From Candidatus Iainarchaeum sp. (lineage in GTDB: Archaea; Iainarchaeota; Iainarchaeia; Iainarchaeales; GCA-2688035): a stretch of 7,648 bases of DNA. Below are positions 1 through 5,144 of this stretch, piece by piece. Numbering within the stretch: the stretch's first letter is position 1; every line of letters begins with the position of its first letter. The position numbers and the translations under genes were made by a program. Where the stretch lies: the NCBI GenBank assembly GCA_026396975.1, contig JAPLVT010000097.1, positions 1-7,648 of the forward strand, in the 5' to 3' direction. The notes beneath the pieces were generated by a model. It searched no databases and had not been told where the DNA came from. It worked only from the letters and a program-made list of their open reading frames with translations.

Positions 1-121
1 CTCCCGCAGGAAAAAGGTTGTCAGACGACGGGGCTGTTCCTAACTGAATTTAAAAAAGTTAGGGTATAAGAAGTTATTAATTAAACGGCTTTAAAACCGT
101 TTTTAAAGTCAATTTTGTTAA
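1..121. other. Leader region upstream of the tRNA gene with two small hairpins
   Basis: No gene can be called here. All three + frames are open at the left edge and close at 42, 45 or 69, so the tail of an upstream + strand gene may be present, but nothing is recognisable. Two inverted repeats are visible: CCTAACT (39-45) with AGTTAGG (57-63), and AAACGG (83-88) with CCGTTT (97-102). The first follows the possible stop codons closely and could mark the end of an upstream transcript. The second overlaps the likely promoter of the tRNA gene. The region from 46 on is strongly A+T rich. Confidence 0.35.
90..96 (+). promoter_or_regulatory. Candidate TATA box for the tRNA-Ile gene
   Basis: TTTAAAA is centred 29 bases before the first tRNA base, which is the usual place for an archaeal TATA box if transcription starts a few bases before the tRNA. 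A second AT-rich run, TTTTTAAA at 100-107, is too close to the gene to fit as well. The assignment rests on spacing and composition only. Confidence 0.35.
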
Positions 122-217
122 GCGCCCGTAGCTTAGCCTGGTAGAGCATCCGGCTGATAACATCTTCTAAAGATGGGGGATACCGGAAGGTGACCGGTTC
201 AAATCCGGTCGGGCGCA
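122..217 (+). tRNA. tRNA-Ile (anticodon GAU) with a 22-nt intron
   Basis: The cloverleaf is complete. The acceptor arms GCGCCCG (122-128) and CGGGCGC (210-216) pair perfectly. The D arm is 131-147, the anticodon stem TCCGG (149-153) pairs with CCGGA (183-187), the variable loop is 188-192 and the T arm 193-209 has the loop TTCAAAT. The discriminator base is A217 and no CCA is encoded, as expected in archaea. Removing 160-181 (or equally 161-182) gives the seven-base loop CTGATAA, with anticodon GAT at 156-158 and the intron at the canonical 37/38 position. The intron forms its own hairpin, CATCTT (161-166) with AAGATG (170-175). The four-base helix expected between the two splice-site bulges is weak (two of four pairs), so the splice motif looks relaxed. 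The 3' end overlaps the antisense LAGLIDADG gene. Confidence 0.85.
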
Positions 218-1509
218 TTATAGAATTCTAATGGGTTTTTGATTCCGTCAAGTATTTCTTTTCGTTGGGGGTAATTCAGGTGTGGCGGGCAGAAACCAAA
301 TTTTTTCCAGATGAGGTATTTTGACAAATAATTCGGGTTTCTTGAGCCAACTATATCAAACCAGCGGGCGATATTTGCTCGGCCACTTATTGTTAGGGAA
401 TGCGATTCGATAATTTTGCCAAATCTTTTATCAAACCTCGAACAATCACTTATTGAATGTGGAATCTGCGCACAATCCAAAATTTTGGAAATCGTTTTAA
501 CTAAGCAAGCGCTTTTGGTTTTTAGCTCTATAAGCGGATACGCGTGGACGGTGTTGTTCTTGTTTTTGAACGTTATGGTAAAGTCAGTGTCGAATATCCC
601 GCTAATGCAAGAAAGAGCGCATGGCAAGCCCGCGTTGAGAATTATTTTTGGAATGTCTGCTTTTTCGCACTTGTTTCCAAGCGGCAGACCAATGCATTCG
701 TGGTAGAAGCAAACGATTGCTTTTGACCTGAATTGAATTGCGTATGTGCCATCAGAGAAATCTTTGGCGCTTAATTGCAGGTTGAACAATTTGTTTTTTA
801 ACGGAACCAAAACATGGTCATACCAATATTTGTCGTTGGTCTGGTGCCCACCGCATTTATAGTAATAGTCGGTTTTTCTGTGGTCATGGTAAATATTCAT
901 TGAACCATCCCCAATATGCGCACCGACAACATAACACAAGTCAATAGAAAGCTCACGCGGTAAAATTATGCGCTTAACCAAATCTTTTCTGCTGAATGCA
1001 ACCCCTGAAGTATCAAGCAAGGGATAGGATTTTTCAGCAGACAGTTCCGGCAGGGGCGGGATTGTTTTGTTGTCCGCTTTGTGTTTTTTAACAGAGTTAA
1101 GGCAGGCCCTCAAACCAGCGGTATCACAGTTTAACACAGCATCTTTCATTTTATTTTGAATACGTTTCATGTTCAAGGCGCTCGCTTGCCGCCCCTTGGC
1201 AGCGCCCCAATTTACAGGCAATTCCTCCAATATAAATTGCCTAAACCAGTTGTACTCCGGAAATGAATTATAAATTTTTTCAAAAACGCTTTTTGGTAAA
1301 AGCAGTTGTTCCTTGCGCCAGTGAAAGACCGCCCTTCTTGAATATCCAATAAATAGTACAAAGCCGTTGAGGTGCTTGAACTCTTTTTGAATAACAGTTT
1401 CCAGAAATTTCCTCTGTTTCCCCTCAACAAACCGCAGCCTGCAGTCTTGCATAACATATTCCCGCTTTTGGCTTTTAAAGCGGTTTTGGAAGAGCGGGCT
1501 TCCGTTCAT
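199..1509 (-). CDS. HTH-LAGLIDADG homing-endonuclease-like protein
   Basis: The 436-residue protein has two LAGLIDADG-type motifs, LCYVVGAHIGDG (191-202) and ALSCISGIFDTDF (298-310), each with the acidic residue expected at the end of the motif. This is the layout of a monomeric double-motif homing endonuclease, which cuts a long DNA site. Residues about 35-85 look like a DNA-binding helix-turn-helix (IGYSRRAVFHWRKEQLLLP), followed by NWGAAKGR, a combination seen in stand-alone archaeal LAGLIDADG proteins. No intein splice blocks are visible, so it is not an intein. The start at 1509 is backed by GGAGAGG seven bases upstream; M20 (1452) is an alternative without a good binding site. The last six codons lie antisense to the tRNA 3' end and the stop codon falls in its T loop. 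It may be an active nuclease, a degenerate one, or a regulator built on the fold. Confidence 0.8.
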   Translation of the reverse strand: MNGSPLFQNRFKSQKREYVMQDCRLRFVEGKQRKFLETVIQKEFKHLNGFVLFIGYSRRAVFHWRKEQLLLPKSVFEKIYNSFPEYNWFRQFILEELPVNWGAAKGRQASALNMKRIQNKMKDAVLNCDTAGLRACLNSVKKHKADNKTIPPLPELSAEKSYPLLDTSGVAFSRKDLVKRIILPRELSIDLCYVVGAHIGDGSMNIYHDHRKTDYYYKCGGHQTNDKYWYDHVLVPLKNKLFNLQLSAKDFSDGTYAIQFRSKAIVCFYHECIGLPLGNKCEKADIPKIILNAGLPCALSCISGIFDTDFTITFKNKNNTVHAYPLIELKTKSACLVKTISKILDCAQIPHSISDCSRFDKRFGKIIESHSLTISGRANIARWFDIVGSRNPNYLSKYLIWKKFGFCPPHLNYPQRKEILDGIKNPLEFYNAPDRI

Positions 1510-1610
1510 AGGAAGCCCTCTCCTTTCATGTTTGCAACCAAAACGGAGAGTGGGATTCCTTCCCCAAATGGGTTGCCTTTTGTTTCGGAAAGTTTTTGCG
1601 AAAAATCCAT
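1506..1610 (-). CDS. Possible 34-residue leader ORF upstream of the LAGLIDADG gene
   Basis: An ATG at 1610 is preceded by a near-perfect ribosome binding site, GGAGGTGA at 1622-1615, four bases away. The frame runs 34 codons and its TGA overlaps the ATG of the LAGLIDADG gene (ATGA), the arrangement of translationally coupled genes. The peptide begins MDFSQKLSETKG and has no recognisable domain, signal peptide or membrane segment. The same frame stays open to an ATG at 1697 (63 residues), but that start lies in the loop of the inverted repeat and has no good binding site. It may be a real small protein or a leader peptide whose translation opens the downstream start. The strong binding site is the main evidence; coding character cannot be judged from so short a frame. 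Confidence 0.35.
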   Translation of the reverse strand: MDFSQKLSETKGNPFGEGIPLSVLVANMKGEGFL

Positions 1611-1613
1611 CGA

Positions 1614-1766
1614 ATCACCTCCAAGTTTAGACGAATTTTTTCGTGGACGCCTTGCGAATTTTGGAGGCATTAAATTCTTTCCACCAAAAAGTAGCATTTA
1701 GGCGTGGAAAGATTTAAGCCGAGAAAATTCGAGTCCTAAGAAAAAATTCGATTCATTGGAGGTGAT
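1614..1766. repeat. Long imperfect inverted repeat (about 51 base pairs)
   Basis: The two arms pair in order around a 19-nt loop (1685-1703): ATCACCTCCAA 1614-1624 with 1756-1766 (11 bp), CGAATTTTTTC 1632-1642 with 1740-1750 (11 bp), GGAC 1645-1648 with 1733-1736, CGAATTTT 1655-1662 with 1724-1731 (8 bp), GGC 1666-1668 with 1718-1720, TTAAA 1670-1674 with 1713-1717, and TCTTTCCAC 1676-1684 with 1704-1712 (9 bp). Short bulges separate the blocks. Both arms read outward as an AT-rich box, a leader and a GGAGGTGAT ribosome-binding sequence, so it resembles an inverted duplication of a promoter plus leader. Only the left arm is followed by a plausible gene start. In a leftward transcript begun upstream of 1766 the arms would fold together and hide the ribosome binding site of the 34-codon ORF. 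The rest of the gap between genes (1767-1823) shows nothing clear. Confidence 0.85.
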
Positions 1767-1823
1767 GAGACTTCTCGAAAAATAAGCCGGAAGCTATATG
1801 GTTCAAAGAAGGGCATTCCCATT

Positions 1824-2390
1824 TTAATTCTTTTTTTCCGCAACAATCGGCGGGTTGAGCTCGTCCCACATTGCTATGAAGCCGTTGACCATTTCGTCCA
1901 AAAAGCTTCTCCTGTGGGCGCGCAGCAAAGCAATTGTGCGCTCGGGCTCGCTGATGTAAAAGAAGGTTTTTCTCCCCACGCGCCTTTTTTCAACCAGCTG
2001 TGATTGCAGCAATTGCCTCATGTGCCAGCTGACAGTGCTCGGGCTCAGCCCAACTGCGGTCGCAAGCCCCTCGTTGTTGGCGCGCTTTTTTGTCAAGAGA
2101 AAAAGGACTATTTTGCGCAGGCTTTCCTGGCGGAGCAGAGCCATTATCTGCTCGTCCTCGCCCAACTGCGGCCCGCGCGTGCTGTAATAGCGGACAAACT
2201 TACCCTTCTTTTCCGCTCTTATCAGATACCTTTTCTGCAAAAAGCCGATGTGGTACTGCAGGCTGCCTGTGGCGATTTTTGCGCGCCTCTGCAGCTCCCT
2301 GAAATGCAGGCCGGGGTTTCTCTTAATCGTGCGGTAAATCTTGTTTCTCGCGTCAAGAGCCAACGCTTCGCTCAACTGCTCATCCTGCAT
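1824..2390 (-). CDS. Double winged-helix transcriptional regulator
   Basis: The protein has 188 residues from the ATG at 2390. Two winged helix-turn-helix domains follow each other: residues about 13-72, with a recognition segment near ATGSLQYHIGFLQKR and a basic wing (KKGKFVRYYS), and about 88-148, with LSPSTVSWHMRQLL and the wing VGRKTFFYI. Domains of this ArsR/MarR-like type bind operator DNA. The C-terminal 40 residues are helical and could help dimerise. No metal-binding cysteine pair or ligand domain is seen. The frame is open much further upstream (to 2543), but that part is out-of-frame sequence of the membrane protein gene. A GTG at 2423, overlapping that gene's TAG stop (TAGTG), is an alternative start. 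Neither start has a strong ribosome binding site. It lies 32 bases after the membrane protein gene and is probably co-transcribed with it. Confidence 0.8.
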   Translation of the reverse strand: MQDEQLSEALALDARNKIYRTIKRNPGLHFRELQRRAKIATGSLQYHIGFLQKRYLIRAEKKGKFVRYYSTRGPQLGEDEQIMALLRQESLRKIVLFLLTKKRANNEGLATAVGLSPSTVSWHMRQLLQSQLVEKRRVGRKTFFYISEPERTIALLRAHRRSFLDEMVNGFIAMWDELNPPIVAEKKN

Positions 2391-2422
2391 CCAGCAAAAC
2401 CCCGCTTTGAACCGGCGGCGCA

Positions 2423-2725
2423 CTACTTTCGGAATATCGCTACGAACAAGCTGCCCAGGATAAGCAGTTCCATGGCGTTTTCGGCAGGCCTGCTGAAGAA
2501 CTCGCCCGGGCTCACGAAAAGGTCGACGACCTTTAAAACCCACTTTATTGCGAACAGCGCAAAGGCAATTGAAACAAACAAAGCCTTGCCGCTCTTGCTC
2601 TTCCTGTACGCGAGCAACGCTATCGCGAGCATTGCGAGCGAGAGCAAAAGCACTATTGCCCTTGTCACGAGATCGATTGCCACTGCCTGGTCAGAAATTG
2701 GCCTTAGAAAATCCCAGAAAGCCAT
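2423..2725 (-). CDS. Small membrane protein with three transmembrane helices
   Basis: The 100-residue protein has three hydrophobic segments at about 22-40, 47-68 and 82-98, separated by a basic loop (YRKSKSGK) and a polar stretch (SPGEFFSRPAEN). It has no signal peptidase site, cysteine cluster or known catalytic motif. Small membrane proteins of this size are often found next to winged-helix regulators in archaea, and this one is the first gene of such a pair. A role as membrane partner or sensor for the regulator is inference from position only. The ATG at 2725 is supported by AAAGGTGG just upstream and a clear TATA box at a fitting distance. The family was not identified. Confidence 0.75.
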   Translation of the reverse strand: MAFWDFLRPISDQAVAIDLVTRAIVLLLSLAMLAIALLAYRKSKSGKALFVSIAFALFAIKWVLKVVDLFVSPGEFFSRPAENAMELLILGSLFVAIFRK

Positions 2726-2766
2726 TGGTACAAACCACCTTTTGATTATTCTTTGCTAAAACCTGC

Positions 2767-2774
2767 TTAATATA
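2767..2774 (-). promoter_or_regulatory. TATA box of the membrane protein-regulator pair
   Basis: On the minus strand TATATTAA is preceded by an A-rich stretch that could serve as the TFB recognition element. Transcription would start near 2745, giving a leader of about 20 bases that contains the GGTGG ribosome binding site of the gene starting at 2725. Position and sequence both fit an archaeal core promoter. Confidence 0.6.
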
Positions 2775-2789
2775 CTTTTTGCTGCCGCG

Positions 2790-2850
2790 AAAAAAAAAGA
2801 AAAATAAAATGGCAATCAAAACGAGGTGAAACAAAACATTGATTGCCATT
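2790..2850 (-). terminator. Hairpin plus oligo-T terminator closing the gat operon
   Basis: On the minus strand a perfect 12-bp stem (2839-2850 with 2808-2819, arm AATGGCAATCAA) encloses a 19-nt loop. It is followed at once by a T-rich run that includes nine consecutive T (2790-2798). This is what an archaeal terminator fed by the leftward operon ending at 3009 would look like, and it insulates the next unit, whose TATA box follows directly. It lies about 160 bases beyond the yjbQ stop, so a long 3' end or a separate short transcript is implied. A 52-codon hydrophobic frame also runs through it; see findings. Confidence 0.6.
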
Positions 2851-2890
2851 GGTTGGGGTGATTCAAAACCATAGGAGGTTAATTGCTCAC

Positions 2891-2955
2891 TGTACTAAAT
2901 TGCCGCGGGTGATTTATAAAGCCATTTTGGTACAATCACGGGCGTAGTACAAAAA
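2891..2955. promoter_or_regulatory. Second TATA-like box flanked by GTAC motifs
   Basis: The self-complementary box TTTATAAA (2913-2920) could serve either strand. It is flanked by GTAC at 2892-2895, TTGGTACAA at 2927-2935 and AGTACAAAAA at 2946-2955. The last two form an imperfect inverted pair. A second exact TTGGTACAA covers the start codon region of the membrane protein gene (2725-2733). Leftward use would give a roughly 100-nt transcript ending at the oligo-T run; rightward use has no good gene to drive. The motifs may be operators for the neighbouring winged-helix regulator, which is inference. The rest of 2956-3008 shows nothing clear. Confidence 0.3.
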
Positions 2956-3008
2956 TCGAATGCGGACAATTGAAGCGGGAATAACGCGCGGGAAGCCGAT
3001 AACGAAAA

Positions 3009-3401
3009 TTATTTCACAAGGACAAGCAGCCGCCTTTCCCTCGGGCCGTCGAACTCGCAGAAAAAGATACCTTCCCAGGCGCCAAGCAACAGCTTTCCGC
3101 CGCGAACAAGCACTACCCTGCAGTTGCCAATGACAGCCGCTTTGATGTGCGCGTCCGCGTTCCCTTCAGTGTGGGAATAGCCCGCGTCCGGCGGAACAAG
3201 CTCGTTCAGCTTTTCAATTATGTCCGTCTGTACAGCAGGGTCTGCATTCTCGTTAATTGTAATTGCGGCTGTCGTGTGCGGGCAATAAACAATGCACAAC
3301 CCTTCCATTACCTTGCTTTTTGCAACAGCGCTTTGAACCTGCTTTGTAACGTCAATGAGCTCAACGCGCTTGGCGGACTTTACTGCAAATTCCGAAATCA
3401 C
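3009..3401 (-). CDS. yjbQ: YjbQ/UPF0047 family protein (secondary thiamine-phosphate synthase type)
   Basis: The 130-residue protein is full length for the family. Its signatures are CPHTTAAITINENAD (40-54), the HTEGNADAHIKA segment (77-88) and GAWEGIFFCEFDGPRERR (107-124). The conserved histidines 42, 77 and 85 are the presumed ligand or active-site residues. The family is a small, usually trimeric cytosolic protein. Bacterial members can replace thiamine-phosphate synthase weakly, but the main cellular role is not settled. The usual Gln in the G-x-W-Q motif is Glu110 here. The start is GTG, overlapping the gatB stop (GTGA), with GGGTG eight bases upstream. It is the last gene of the operon and is probably translationally coupled to gatB. 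Confidence 0.88.
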   Translation of the reverse strand: MISEFAVKSAKRVELIDVTKQVQSAVAKSKVMEGLCIVYCPHTTAAITINENADPAVQTDIIEKLNELVPPDAGYSHTEGNADAHIKAAVIGNCRVVLVRGGKLLLGAWEGIFFCEFDGPRERRLLVLVK

Positions 3402-4651
3402 TTTTTGGCACCCTTGACCTTTTTCTCAATCAGCGATTGCACTGCGCGCGCGTCGGCTTTTGCTTTGGTAAGGCGCATTACCTGGCCAACCAAAAAGTTC
3501 ATTGTCTTCGCCTTTCCGGCTTTGATGTCAGCTACTGCGCCAGGGTGCGCCCCTAGCACGCTCTCGACTGCTTTCTCTATTTCTGCTCCGCCCATGTCCT
3601 TCGCCAAGCCGTGCTTCTCGATGAAAACAGTCGGCTTGGTGCCCTTTGTAAGGTAGGCTATAATCGCTTCCTTTGCAACCTTTTCGGTTATCTTGCCCCC
3701 GACAAAAAGATTTAGCAGAGAAGCGACCTCCCCGGGATCCAATTCAATCGCATCCAATTCAAGACCGCTCCTGTTGACGACGGCCATCAGTTCGCGCGAA
3801 AGGAATTTTGCTGCAACCTTCGGGTCGACCCTGCCCTTTTCTACAACCTCCGCAAAAACCCTTGAGAGGCTGTAATTCCGTGCAATAACATTCGCAGTGT
3901 ATTCGTCCAAACCGAACTCACCTACAAACCGCTTTGCCTTGCTCTCGTGCAATTCCGGCAGTTCGCGTTTCATTTTTTCAATCTCCGCATCGCTCAGAAC
4001 AATTGCAGTAAGGTCAGGCTCGAAAATGAAACCGTAATCCTCTTCTGTTTCCTTCGTGCGCAGGCTTTTTGTGGACTGTGTCTTCTCATCGAAGGCTCTT
4101 GTCTCCCTGACGATCTCCCGCTCGTGCAGCAGCAGGTTTTTCTGCCGCGCGATTTCATACACAAGCGCCTTCTCAACGGCTTTCTTGCCGTTTACGTTCT
4201 TCACTTCCACCCGCGAATGGCCGTAAACGCTTACATTTGTGTCTGCCTTTAGGGTTCCTGTTGCAGCCGAATAAACTTTCAAATAAGCAAGAATTGTCGT
4301 CAACTGGTCCAAAAATTGGCGCGCATCATCCGGGCTATCCATATCCGGGTCGGTGACAATCTCCACAAGCGGCACGCCGCTCCTGTTGTAATCAACAAGG
4401 CAATAATTGCTCTCGCCCACGCCGCTTGTGTGAACAAGCGCAGCCGGATCCTCCTCCAAATGCACGCGCCTTATGCGAACCTTTTTCCCCGAAGGCAAAT
4501 TCACCGCCCCGCCGGTGCCTATCGGTATCTCGAACTGCGAAATCTGGAAATTCTTCGCCATGTCTGGGTAAAAGTAAGTCTTGCGCGAAAAAAAGAATTC
4601 ATTGTTGACCCTGCAACCGAGCGCAAGAGCAACCTTGACCGCGAACAACAA
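3398..4651 (-). CDS. gatB: Asp/Glu-tRNA amidotransferase subunit B, N-terminally truncated
   Basis: GatB binds misacylated Glu-tRNA(Gln) or Asp-tRNA(Asn), activates it by phosphorylation and amidates it with ammonia from GatA. The family is clear: KTYFYPDMAKNFQISQFEIP near residue 24, VDYNRSGVPLVEIVTDPD, the PDL acidic segment (FEPDLTAI), and a C-terminal GatB/YqeY tail ending MNFLVGQVMRLTKAKADA. This start is the first usable one (TTG 4651), giving 417 residues against about 470 in the family. In the same frame GatB homology continues upstream for 27 more codons to 4732, with no ATG, GTG or TTG, and then meets two TAA codons. The N-terminal GLEIH-type segment, which holds metal and active-site residues in characterised GatB, and the first CxC of the zinc site are absent. 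As written the gene probably encodes a defective protein, unless expressed by frameshift from ybaK or unless the junction is an assembly error. Confidence 0.88.
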   Translation of the reverse strand: MLFAVKVALALGCRVNNEFFFSRKTYFYPDMAKNFQISQFEIPIGTGGAVNLPSGKKVRIRRVHLEEDPAALVHTSGVGESNYCLVDYNRSGVPLVEIVTDPDMDSPDDARQFLDQLTTILAYLKVYSAATGTLKADTNVSVYGHSRVEVKNVNGKKAVEKALVYEIARQKNLLLHEREIVRETRAFDEKTQSTKSLRTKETEEDYGFIFEPDLTAIVLSDAEIEKMKRELPELHESKAKRFVGEFGLDEYTANVIARNYSLSRVFAEVVEKGRVDPKVAAKFLSRELMAVVNRSGLELDAIELDPGEVASLLNLFVGGKITEKVAKEAIIAYLTKGTKPTVFIEKHGLAKDMGGAEIEKAVESVLGAHPGAVADIKAGKAKTMNFLVGQVMRLTKAKADARAVQSLIEKKVKGAKK

Positions 4652-5144
4652 TGCCTTTGCGTTTAGCGCAGGCTTGCTGCCGGGGTGACCCAGGCAAATC
4701 GGGCAGCACGCGGTATTCGGCTCTTCCGCAAATTATTATTCCGGCAGTAGCGATGCCGGCGTTGAAGGAAACCTCTTCGTTGCCGAGCAATGCCTTGTCG
4801 ACAATTTTCCCGATGCCGGTTATGACAGGCGGCACCAGGCCGACCTCGCAACCAGTGTGCTTCTTTACATCCGCGGGAGAAGCAAGCTTTACCTCTTTCG
4901 CGCCGCTCGCCTTGCGCAGCTTCAGCTCGTCAACCTCCAAATCACCCGGGAGCACGACAAGAAGCGGCTTTCCGTCAACCAGGTAAACAAGCGCCTTGGC
5001 AATCTGGTGCAATTGCACTCCCCTGACGCGCGCGCTGTCAACAGGCTTTGTAACAGCCTCGTGTTCTACACAGCGAAATATCGCTCCCTTGCTCTCGAGG
5101 AAAGCCTTTGCCCATGCCATTCCAGGGACAACCTCAGCGCCCAT
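4599..5144 (-). CDS. YbaK/ProX-type aminoacyl-tRNA deacylase with an out-of-frame tail
   Basis: Residues about 10-138 form a YbaK domain, which hydrolyses mischarged aminoacyl-tRNAs such as Cys- or Ala-tRNA(Pro). Visible features are HQIAKALVYLV, with the expected catalytic lysine (Lys50), the glycine-aspartate segment LPGDLEVDELKL, LASPADVKKHTGCEVGLVPPV and ALLGNEEVSFNAG. The family normally ends soon after the NAG region with a short strand and helix. Here, from about residue 139, the frame runs through gatB coding sequence in another phase, giving a roughly 43-residue tail rich in Arg, Gln and Cys. The true C-terminus has therefore probably been lost. The start at 5144 is strong: GGAGGTGA lies just upstream and the ATG overlaps the stop of the preceding gene (TGATG). 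A proofreading role beside GatA/GatB fits, but the amino acid it clears cannot be told. Confidence 0.82.
   Translation of the reverse strand: MGAEVVPGMAWAKAFLESKGAIFRCVEHEAVTKPVDSARVRGVQLHQIAKALVYLVDGKPLLVVLPGDLEVDELKLRKASGAKEVKLASPADVKKHTGCEVGLVPPVITGIGKIVDKALLGNEEVSFNAGIATAGIIICGRAEYRVLPDLPGSPRQQACAKRKGIVVRGQGCSCARLQGQQ
4652..4732 (-). other. gatB: gatB 5' coding sequence lacking a start codon
   Basis: These 27 codons are in frame with gatB and read FAEEPNTACCPICLGHPG and onward, matching the conserved PNT-x-x-CP-x-CLG-x-PG region near the GatB N-terminus, including a CxxC-type zinc pair. They begin immediately after two in-frame TAA codons (4733-4738) and contain no usable start. They also lie inside the out-of-phase tail of the YbaK gene, so one stretch of DNA appears to carry real GatB homology and the accidental end of another gene. 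Confidence 0.8.

Noticed and set aside
160..181. The intron hairpin shows CTA in a seven-base loop, which could suggest a tRNA-Pyl or amber suppressor anticodon.
   Set aside because: The flanking stem does not join the D and T arms as a cloverleaf, while removal of the 22 bases gives a perfect Ile(GAU) anticodon arm.
1599..1783. CGAAAAAT at 1599-1606 and 1776-1783 flanks the inverted repeat like a target-site duplication.
   Set aside because: The copies are 7 and 9 bases away from the arm ends, and the area is full of similar A-rich words.
196..1807. GGTTCAAA at 196-203 in the tRNA recurs at 1800-1807, as if the LAGLIDADG unit were bounded by attachment repeats.
   Set aside because: Only eight bases match exactly and the similarity after that is patchy; no integrase is present in the window. 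Chance is the simpler explanation, though an empty-site comparison would decide.
1810..1819. GGGCATTCCC after the regulator stop as a terminator stem.
   Set aside because: Only three G-C pairs, and no T run follows on the minus strand.
2391..2543. A 51-residue N-terminal extension of the winged-helix regulator.
   Set aside because: It overlaps the membrane protein gene in another phase, is rich in Arg and Gly, and is not needed for the first winged-helix domain.
2960..3133. A + strand 57-codon frame downstream of the TATA-like box at 2913-2920.
   Set aside because: No ribosome binding site; most of it is antisense to yjbQ and its Arg-rich composition is that of a shadow frame.
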